Source: Candidatus Pelagibacter sp. TMED197
Lineage (GTDB): Bacteria; Pseudomonadota; Alphaproteobacteria; Pelagibacterales; Pelagibacteraceae
DNA length: 15,401 nt
Direction: 5' to 3'
Assembly (NCBI GenBank): GCA_002169755.1
Contig: NHIU01000039.1
Span: 1-15,401, forward strand
Within the stretch, counting starts at the first letter, position 1, and each line of letters starts with the position of its first letter. The notes below the pieces were generated by a model that was not told where the DNA came from, did not search any database, and saw nothing but the letters and a program-made list of their open reading frames with translations. Made by a program: the position numbers and the translations under genes. This document shows, in pieces, positions 8,919-15,401 of this stretch.

Positions 8919-10868
8919 TTAAGTAAAATTAACTGGGTCAACATCAACCCTAAGTTTAATTTTTGACGATATTTTGAGGGAATTGAGAAGATTCGTAATT
9001 CTTTTTTGTATCAACTGTTTATTATTAAATCTTATCAAAAGCCTGGACCTAAATTTCTTTTTAATTTTTAGAATAGGTGAATCTATCGGTCCCATCACTT
9101 CAAGATTATTAATTTTTTTTAATTGTAGTTTAATTTCTTTCGCTCCTTGAATGCTCAAACTATATGAATTTGACGAAACTATAATTGCAATTAATCGAGA
9201 AAATGGAGGTAATTTATTTTTTTTTCTAATTATTAGTTCGTTTTGTAGTAATTTTTCTGACTTATTCTTGATTAATTCATTAAGCATCACATCCTTGGGT
9301 GTTAATGTTTGATAAATTATCAATGAGTTTGAACTAAAACGTCCAGCTCTACCACTTAGTTGGTGATATAATTGAATATTCTTTTCTGTACTTCGCAAAT
9401 CATAACCTCTTCCAGAAAAATCAGCGTCGATAACTACTACACAATTTAATTTTGGAAAATTAAAGCCTTTTGATATCATTTGAGTACCAATTAAAATATC
9501 AACTTGATTTTTACTAATTTTATCAAATAAAGAAATTGTTTGATCTTTTCGCTTCATATAATCACTTGAAAAAATTTCAACTTTTTTTTCCTTAAATTTT
9601 TTTTTTACTTCATCAAATATTTTTTCTACTCCTGGACCGTACATAATAAAATCACAGTTATTTTCTTTTTTACATTTATTAGTTATTTCTCTTTCAAATG
9701 AGCAGTGATGACAAATAGCTTTATTCTTCGTTTTATGAAATGTTAGATACATCGAGCAATTTGAACAAGTTTGTTTATAGCCACATTTTTTGCAAATCAA
9801 ATAAGGAGCATACCCTCTCCTATTAATGAAAAATAATACTTGCTCTTTTCTATCTAAATATTCTTGAACATAATTTATAGTCTCCTCTGAAATAAAATTG
9901 TCTTTAATTTTATTTAAATTAAGATTAATAATTTTGGTTTTAGGTAGTGGAAAGTTATTAAATCTTTTTAATATTTTTATATGTCTAAACTTTCTATTTT
10001 GAATATTGTTATAAGTTTCTAAAGAGGGAATAGAACTCACTAAATGTATTGGAATATTTTCAAATGAAGCTCTAGTGATAGCCATGTCTCTGGCATTATA
10101 AATCACACCTTCGTCTTGTTTATAAGAAGTGTCATGTTCTTCGTCAATTACAATAACACCTAGATTTTTAAATGGTAAAAATAAAGCAGACCTTGCTCCT
10201 ATAACTAATTTTATTTCGTTAGCAATCACACCTTTCCAAATTATTCTTTTTTTTTTAGGGGATATTTTTGAGTGCCAGATAGCAGGCTCAAAACCAAAAA
10301 AATTTTCAAATCTTGATTTAAACTCATTTGTTAAAAAAATCTCAGGCATCATAACTAAAGCCTGTTTTTTTTTATCTATAATTTTTTTAAGTCTCTCAAA
10401 ATAAACTAATGTTTTGCCTGAACCAGTTGTTCCTTCAAGAACTGATACATCAAACTTGCTATTGATTTTATTTAAAAATTTTAATGCATTTTTTTGTTCT
10501 TTATTTAAAATGTACTTTATTGCAGCCTTCCTATTTTGCTCAAAACTGGGATCATCTTTTTTTGTAAATTTATCTCCAATTCCTATTGTCATTTTTAAAA
10601 CTAAACCTATTGGAACCATATTATAGACTGAAAACCATTCTATAAAATTTACCAACTTATGATCTATGGAATAATTTTTAATTTTTTTAGTTACATTTTT
10701 AATTTTAATGTTCTTTGATAAAGTATTTTTATTTCTCCAAACGATACCTATTTCTTTTTTGCTTCCAAATGGTACTTCCACAAAATCCCCAATTTTTAGT
10801 GAAATCCGTCCTGGATTATATGTGAAGGGAAAATTAAAAATTTTTGGCAACAAAACTTGTGCTTTCAT
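8919..10868 (-). CDS. priA: Primosomal protein N' (replication restart helicase PriA), short form
   Basis: PriA recognises stalled or repaired replication forks and starts reloading of the replicative helicase. The N-terminal 3'-DNA-end-binding domain (about 1-100) shows VLLPKIFNFPFTY, GDFVEVPFGSKKEIGIV and FIEWFSVYNM. The superfamily 2 helicase follows: Walker A GTTGSGKT (146-153), DEEH (242-245), SSIPSLET (278-285) in place of the usual SATPSLE motif, GTQMISKGFNFP (461-472) and QLSGRAGR (503-510). Zinc ligands are Cys359/362, Cys368/371, Cys386/389 and Cys399/405. At 649 residues it is well below the roughly 730 of E. coli. Walker A is about 80 residues closer to the N-terminus, so the winged-helix segment between the DNA-end domain and the helicase appears missing. 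The ATG is 28 bases after lpd on the same strand, and atpH follows after 83 bases. Confidence 0.95.
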   Translation of the reverse strand: MKAQVLLPKIFNFPFTYNPGRISLKIGDFVEVPFGSKKEIGIVWRNKNTLSKNIKIKNVTKKIKNYSIDHKLVNFIEWFSVYNMVPIGLVLKMTIGIGDKFTKKDDPSFEQNRKAAIKYILNKEQKNALKFLNKINSKFDVSVLEGTTGSGKTLVYFERLKKIIDKKKQALVMMPEIFLTNEFKSRFENFFGFEPAIWHSKISPKKKRIIWKGVIANEIKLVIGARSALFLPFKNLGVIVIDEEHDTSYKQDEGVIYNARDMAITRASFENIPIHLVSSIPSLETYNNIQNRKFRHIKILKRFNNFPLPKTKIINLNLNKIKDNFISEETINYVQEYLDRKEQVLFFINRRGYAPYLICKKCGYKQTCSNCSMYLTFHKTKNKAICHHCSFEREITNKCKKENNCDFIMYGPGVEKIFDEVKKKFKEKKVEIFSSDYMKRKDQTISLFDKISKNQVDILIGTQMISKGFNFPKLNCVVVIDADFSGRGYDLRSTEKNIQLYHQLSGRAGRFSSNSLIIYQTLTPKDVMLNELIKNKSEKLLQNELIIRKKNKLPPFSRLIAIIVSSNSYSLSIQGAKEIKLQLKKINNLEVMGPIDSPILKIKKKFRSRLLIRFNNKQLIQKRITNLLNSLKISSKIKLRVDVDPVNFT

Positions 10869-10896
10869 AAATCAATAGTAGTTTAGTTTTTAAAAT

Positions 10897-12303
10897 TTAA
10901 AAATGAATTGGTCTTTTATCAACAGCTAATGCTGCTTCTTTAATCGCTTCCGTATGTGTTGGATGAGCATGACACGTCCTCGCTATATCCTCAGCACTGG
11001 CACCAAATTCCATAGCTAAAGCCATTTCAGCAATCATATCACCACAATGGGGGCCAATTATATGAACTCCTAACACTTTGTCAGTGCTTTTGTCGGCTAA
11101 TATTTTTACAAAGCCTTCGGTTTCGTTGTTAACTTTTGCTCTAGAATTTGCGAGAAAAGGAAATTTTCCCACTTTGTAAGATCGATTCTCATTTTTTAAC
11201 TGCTCTTCAGTTTTGCCAACTGAGGCAACTTCTGGAGAAGTATATATAACCCCTGGTATAACATCATAATTTACATGGCCTGCTTGGCCAGCCAAAATTT
11301 CTGCAACTGCTATTCCTTCCTCTTCTGCTTTGTGAGCTAACATAGGTCCTTTTATAACATCGCCAATAGCATAAATATTATCTACTGTAGTTTGGAGTTT
11401 ATTATTTACTTCTATACGGCCTTCTTTATCTTTTTTTACACCAATTTTTGTTAAGTTTAGACCTTCAGTGTACGGTTTTCTACCGACTGAAACTAAAACT
11501 TTGTCAACTTCTAAAGACCCTTTGTTTGAATTTTTAATATCCGAATAGTTTATAATTATAGAAGAAGTTTTTTTATTAATAGACTCAACCTTTGACTCCA
11601 GTTTAAATTTTATTCCTTGCTTGCTTAATATTTTTTGGAATTCATTTGAGATTTCTCTATCCATTCCTGGAGTAATATGGTCTAAATATTCTATGACTGT
11701 AACCTCGGAACCCAATCTAGACCAAACTGATCCCATCTCTAAACCTATATAACCGCCGCCGATAATAGCTAGTTTGTTTGGAACTTTATCAAAAGATAAA
11801 GCGCCAGTAGAAGAAACTATATTTTTTTCATCTAATTCTATGCCTGGTATTGAAGTAGATACTGATCCTGTTGCTATTACAATATTGCTTGCTTTTATGT
11901 TTTGTCTTTTATTATCCTTTTCATATACAATTATATCATTTTTGGATAATAAAACTCCTTTTCCTTTAAAATATTTTACTTTATTTTTTTTAAATAAAAA
12001 TTCAACACCTTTAGTCAAAACCTGAACTGATTTGTTTTTATTAGACATCATTTTTTCAATATTTAACTTAATACCATCAATTTCTATTCCCTGTTGATTA
12101 AAATTTTTTTTAGCTTTATGAAAATTTTCAGATAAATTTAATAAACTTTTAGAAGGTATACATCCAACATTCAGGCAAGTTCCTCCTAATGTTCCTCTCG
12201 ATTCTACACAAGCAGTTTTTAAACCCAATTGCGCTGCTCTAATTGCACAAACATATCCACCTGGACCTCCGCCAATTATAACTAAATCAAAATTATCTGC
12301 CAT
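10897..12303 (-). CDS. lpd: Dihydrolipoyl dehydrogenase (E3)
   Basis: E3 reoxidises the dihydrolipoyl groups of 2-oxo acid dehydrogenase E2 subunits with NAD+, using FAD and a redox disulfide. The 468-residue flavoprotein has the FAD-binding loop IGGGPGGYVCA near residue 10, the redox-active GGTCLNVGCIPSK with Cys44 and Cys49, the NAD-binding IIGGGYIGLEMG, and the FAD-contacting IYAIGDV. Near the C-terminus HAHPTHTEAIKEA carries the catalytic His447-Glu452 pair at the usual spacing; the two residues between, often Leu-Ser, are His-Thr here. Length is typical. It lies two bases downstream of sucB, so it most likely serves the 2-oxoglutarate dehydrogenase complex. It may be shared with pyruvate dehydrogenase or the glycine cleavage system, but the window does not show whether another lpd exists. 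Confidence 0.98.
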   Translation of the reverse strand: MADNFDLVIIGGGPGGYVCAIRAAQLGLKTACVESRGTLGGTCLNVGCIPSKSLLNLSENFHKAKKNFNQQGIEIDGIKLNIEKMMSNKNKSVQVLTKGVEFLFKKNKVKYFKGKGVLLSKNDIIVYEKDNKRQNIKASNIVIATGSVSTSIPGIELDEKNIVSSTGALSFDKVPNKLAIIGGGYIGLEMGSVWSRLGSEVTVIEYLDHITPGMDREISNEFQKILSKQGIKFKLESKVESINKKTSSIIINYSDIKNSNKGSLEVDKVLVSVGRKPYTEGLNLTKIGVKKDKEGRIEVNNKLQTTVDNIYAIGDVIKGPMLAHKAEEEGIAVAEILAGQAGHVNYDVIPGVIYTSPEVASVGKTEEQLKNENRSYKVGKFPFLANSRAKVNNETEGFVKILADKSTDKVLGVHIIGPHCGDMIAEMALAMEFGASAEDIARTCHAHPTHTEAIKEAALAVDKRPIHF

Positions 12304-12305
12304 TA

Positions 12306-13613
12306 TTAGATATTCAAAAAAAGTCTCTGAGGTTGCTCTAAAGACTCTTTTATAATTTTCAAAAATGATACTGCTTCTTTTCCATCAATTATTCTATGAT
12401 CATAAGATAAAGCTAAATACATGATTGGTTTTACTTCGATATTTCCGTTTATCACAACTGGCCTTTCAACTATATTGTGCATTCCTAGAACAGCTGACTG
12501 CGGAGGATTTAAAATAGGTGTTGATAGCATTGAACCATAAATTCCCCCATTTGTTATAGTGAAAGTTCCTCCTTGCAAATCATCAATAGTTATTTTTCCA
12601 TTTCGAGCCTTTTCCCCAATTGTACTAATATTTTTTTCGATATCAGCAAATGACATTTCATCTGTTTTTCTCAAAACAGGTACTACTAAACCTTTGTCAG
12701 TTCCGACTGCTATACTAATATTGTAATAATTTTTATATACTATTTCTTCATTTTGAATTTCAGCGTTAATAGAGGGAAAATTTTTAAGCCCAATTACAGA
12801 TGCTTTAACAAAAAAAGACATGAATCCAAGTTTCGCCCCGTAATTTTTTTTAAACTCATCTTTATATTTTTTTCTCATTGAAATTACTTCACTCATGTCT
12901 ACTTCATTAAAAGTGGTTAACATTGCCGCGTTTTCTTGAGCTTCTTTAAGCCGTTTCGCAATCGTTAATCTTAATCTAGTCATTTTAATTCTTTCCTCTG
13001 GACCATGCTTAATTTTTCTTTCGGATGGTGATGGCTTAGAGCCCATTAAACTCAGTATATCCTCTTTAAGAATAACTCCATTTTTTCCTGTTCCTTTAAC
13101 TGTATTTAAATCGACTTTTATTTCTTCTGCTATTTTTCTTGCAGCAGGAGAACTGACGGGCTTAACAATTTCATCATCTTTATTTTTACTTAAATTTATT
13201 TCTTCGTGAACATCATTTAATATTAAAGGTTCTTCATCCTTAGGTGTGGTTACATCAACCTCTTCTTTTAACTCAAATATTTTAGGAACTTTTTCCTCTT
13301 TTTTAATTGTTTTAGTCTTTTTCTCAGGTGGAGAATATCTTTTAACTTCTTTATCTTTTTCCTCAGAGTGTAAAGCAGATCCGTTTATTTTGCCAAGTTC
13401 TGATCCAACATTGACTGTTTCTCCTTCCTTAACAGATATTTTCTCTAAAACACCATTTGATGGTGCAGGAACTTCTACATTAACTTTATCTGTTTCTAAT
13501 TCAACTATAGGCTCGTCCGCAGACACTTTCTCCCCTTGGTTTTTTAGCCATCTAGAAACCGTTGCTTCAGTAACTGATTCACCTAAAGTTGGTACTATAA
13601 TTTTATCTGACAT
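12306..13613 (-). CDS. sucB: 2-oxoglutarate dehydrogenase E2 (dihydrolipoyl succinyltransferase)
   Basis: E2 is the core of the 2-oxoglutarate dehydrogenase complex and transfers succinyl from lipoyl-lysine to CoA. The 435 residues contain one lipoyl domain (1-77) with the lipoylated Lys43 in [15 protein letters not shown] charged Lys/Glu-rich linker (about 80-150) replaces the more usual Ala/Pro-rich one. The E3/E1-binding domain (about 153-190) contains [11 protein letters not shown] and [14 protein letters not shown]. The catalytic acyltransferase domain (about 205-435) has [14 protein letters not shown] (348-361) and the SYDHRIIDG motif with His406 and Asp410. TNGGIYGS and neighbouring sucA favour the succinyl- over the acetyltransferase. 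It abuts the sucA stop with no gap and precedes lpd by two bases. Confidence 0.97.
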   Translation of the reverse strand: MSDKIIVPTLGESVTEATVSRWLKNQGEKVSADEPIVELETDKVNVEVPAPSNGVLEKISVKEGETVNVGSELGKINGSALHSEEKDKEVKRYSPPEKKTKTIKKEEKVPKIFELKEEVDVTTPKDEEPLILNDVHEEINLSKNKDDEIVKPVSSPAARKIAEEIKVDLNTVKGTGKNGVILKEDILSLMGSKPSPSERKIKHGPEERIKMTRLRLTIAKRLKEAQENAAMLTTFNEVDMSEVISMRKKYKDEFKKNYGAKLGFMSFFVKASVIGLKNFPSINAEIQNEEIVYKNYYNISIAVGTDKGLVVPVLRKTDEMSFADIEKNISTIGEKARNGKITIDDLQGGTFTITNGGIYGSMLSTPILNPPQSAVLGMHNIVERPVVINGNIEVKPIMYLALSYDHRIIDGKEAVSFLKIIKESLEQPQRLFLNI

Positions 13614-15401
13614 TTAGCTTCTAAGTATCTTTTCTAATATTTCTTTTTGTTGTGCAAGATGTTTATTTAGATTTCCAGTCGCAGTTGAAGATGCAGCCTT
13701 TCTTCCTACAAATTGGACCTTATCTTTTGAAAAGGATATAATATTTAAGGTTCTATCGATGTAATTCCTTACAGTGTTCCATGCACCCATATTTTTAGGC
13801 TCCTCTTGACACCATAAAAATTCAGCGTTTTCATATTTTTTAAGTAAGTTAGCTAAAGTTTTTGCTGGAAAAGGGTATAATTGCTCTATTCGAATAAAAA
13901 CAACTTGATTATTCTTTTCCTTTTCTCTTGCTTCAATAAGATCATAATAAATTTTTCCAGAACACATAACAACTTTCTTAATTTTATTAAACTTTTTCAA
14001 CTCTATTAATCCACAATCTTTGTTATAGGCGTCATCTTCTAAAACTCGGTGAAAAGTTTTTTTTGTAGTAAAATCGTTTAATTTAGAAATACATCTTTTG
14101 TGTCTTAGTAACGATTTTGGGGTCATTAGTATTAAAGGTTTTCTAAAGTCTCTGTGCATTTGTCTTCTTAAAGCATGAAAATAATTTGCTGGAGTAGTAC
14201 AATTTACTACTTGAATATTCTCACCTGCGCACATTTGCAAGAATCTTTCAAGTCTTGCAGATGAATGCTCCGGTCCTTGACCTTCATATCCATGTGGTAA
14301 TAACATAACAAGTCCACTTGCTCTACCCCACTTAGACTCACCTGATGTTATAAATTGATCAATCACTACTTGAGCTCCGTTAGCAAAGTCGCCAAACTGT
14401 GCTTCCCACAATACTAGAGTCTCTGGTTCTGATAATGAATACCCAAACTCGAAACCTAAAACTGCAAACTCAGATAATAAACTGTCGATTATTTCAAATT
14501 TTTTTTGTTTTTTTTCTATGTTATTAAGGGGAATATACCTATCATGATTATCTTGATTTCTTAGAACTGCGTGTCTTTGGCTAAATGTTCCTCTACCCGA
14601 GTCTTGACCTGACAATCTAACTGAAAATCCTTCGGTTAATAAAGTTGCAAAAGCGAGACTCTCAGCTGAAGACCAGTCAACAGGTTTGTTATTTTTAAAT
14701 ATTTGTTCTCTCAAGTTGAATATTCTTTTTAATGTTTTGTGAACATTAAAATCATTAGGTATAAATGAAATTTTTTTTCCTATTTCTATTAATTTTTCCC
14801 TTTTAACTCCACTAACTCCTCTTTTATCTTTACCGAGTCCAGGCTTGAATCTAGACCAGGCACCCTCAAACCATTTTAACTCTGATTTATATGTCTTAGA
14901 TGACTCAAATTCTTTCTCCAAAAAGTTTTTGTATTCATTTTTTTGATTATCTATTTCTTTTAAAGAAGTTAAACCTTCCTCTGACAATCTACTTCCATAA
15001 ATCTTTAATGTTGAGGGATGATTTTTAATTTTTTTATACATTATTGGTTGAGTAAATGAAGGCTCATCCCCTTCATTGTGACCGAATCTTCTATAGCAAA
15101 CCATATCTATAACTACGTCCCTGTTAAATTTTTGTCTGTATTCTGTTGCAATTTTTGCACAGTGAACGACTGCTTCTGGATCATCTCCATTAACATGAAA
15201 AATTGGAGCTTGAGCAATCTTTGCAACATCTGATGGATAAGGTGATGATCTTGCAAACCTTGGAGCAGTTGTGAAACCAATTTGATTATTTACTATAATA
15301 TGAATTGTGCCACCAATATTATGTCCAGGAAGTCCAGACATTGCAAAACATTCAGCTACTATTCCCTGGCCTGCAAAGGCAGCATCACCATGCATCAAAA
15401 C
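13614..15401 (-). CDS. sucA: 2-oxoglutarate dehydrogenase E1, C-terminal part (5' end outside window)
   Basis: E1 is the thiamine-diphosphate enzyme that decarboxylates 2-oxoglutarate and passes succinyl to the E2 lipoyl group in the TCA cycle. The frame is open to the window edge: the bases at the edge read GTT TTG ATG CAT, i.e. VLMHGDAA, so a TTG there is internal and not a start. 595 residues of about 930-980 are visible. The HGDAAFAGQG (visible 4-13) and NNQIGFTT (38-45) stretches form part of the diphosphate and metal site. HVNGDDPEAV and CYRRFGHNEGDEPSFTQP are hallmark sequences of this E1 rather than pyruvate dehydrogenase. The C-terminal half includes SGQDSGRGTFSQRHAV, WEAQFGDFANGAQ, LLPHGYEGQGPEHSSAR and MTPKSLLRHK. 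The stop directly adjoins the sucB ATG. Confidence 0.97.
   Translation of the reverse strand, partial: VLMHGDAAFAGQGIVAECFAMSGLPGHNIGGTIHIIVNNQIGFTTAPRFARSSPYPSDVAKIAQAPIFHVNGDDPEAVVHCAKIATEYRQKFNRDVVIDMVCYRRFGHNEGDEPSFTQPIMYKKIKNHPSTLKIYGSRLSEEGLTSLKEIDNQKNEYKNFLEKEFESSKTYKSELKWFEGAWSRFKPGLGKDKRGVSGVKREKLIEIGKKISFIPNDFNVHKTLKRIFNLREQIFKNNKPVDWSSAESLAFATLLTEGFSVRLSGQDSGRGTFSQRHAVLRNQDNHDRYIPLNNIEKKQKKFEIIDSLLSEFAVLGFEFGYSLSEPETLVLWEAQFGDFANGAQVVIDQFITSGESKWGRASGLVMLLPHGYEGQGPEHSSARLERFLQMCAGENIQVVNCTTPANYFHALRRQMHRDFRKPLILMTPKSLLRHKRCISKLNDFTTKKTFHRVLEDDAYNKDCGLIELKKFNKIKKVVMCSGKIYYDLIEAREKEKNNQVVFIRIEQLYPFPAKTLANLLKKYENAEFLWCQEEPKNMGAWNTVRNYIDRTLNIISFSKDKVQFVGRKAASSTATGNLNKHLAQQKEILEKILRS

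Noticed and set aside
10869..10896. Possible promoter or terminator between lpd and priA
   Set aside because: The 28 bases are AT-rich with only simple TTTTAAAA-type symmetry; no -10/-35 pair or GC-containing hairpin is visible.
13246..13617. 123-residue open frame on the plus strand opposite sucB
   Set aside because: It lies opposite the lipoyl domain and linker of sucB, is Ser/Thr-rich as expected of a reverse-strand shadow, and has no recognisable domain.
15396..15398. TTG as start of a complete gene at the window's right edge
   Set aside because: The codon is internal to the conserved VLMHGDAA stretch of sucA, the frame stays open to 15401, and the N-terminal third of E1 is missing.

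Overview
The window is a densely packed, AT-rich (by eye about 30% GC) chromosomal segment made entirely of core genes. Gene content, protein similarity and layout fit an alphaproteobacterium with a streamlined genome, most likely of the SAR11/Pelagibacterales type. The evidence is strong AT bias, Lys/Asn/Ile-rich proteins, intergenic gaps of 0-5 bases at most junctions, and an F1-only atpHAGDC cluster beside priA, lpd, sucB and sucA. The lineage is inferred from composition and synteny, not from a marker-gene comparison. I see no mobile element, CRISPR array, tRNA, rRNA or phage gene. The two longest gene-free stretches are 83 and 28 bases.

Plus strand, 1-4060: a compact run proB (3' end only)-proA-nadD-rsfS-ctpA-rppH. 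proB abuts proA, and nadD/rsfS and rsfS/ctpA share ATGA stop-start overlaps, so this looks like one operon. It covers the first two steps of proline synthesis, NAD synthesis, ribosome silencing, a periplasmic processing protease and mRNA 5'-end decapping. In many alphaproteobacteria rlmH and an EnvC-like M23 protein sit between rsfS and ctpA; here they are absent.

Minus strand, 15401-4050: read in the direction of transcription, sucA (5' end beyond the window)-sucB-lpd encode the E1, E2 and E3 parts of the 2-oxoglutarate dehydrogenase complex. They are followed 28 bases later by priA (replication restart helicase). After an 83-base gap holding a likely promoter comes atpH-atpA-atpG-atpD-atpC, the five F1 subunits of ATP synthase. 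The Fo genes are not here, as expected for alphaproteobacteria, where F1 and Fo operons are separate.

The two transcription units converge at 4050-4060, where the last 11 bases of rppH and atpC overlap. A 16-base perfect palindrome followed by a T-rich tract lies just inside atpC and may terminate the rppH transcript. The most notable protein-level oddity is PriA, which appears to lack the usual winged-helix segment and has an altered last zinc-ligand pair. I found no convincing undescribed system; the findings below are second-look items within otherwise ordinary core genes.
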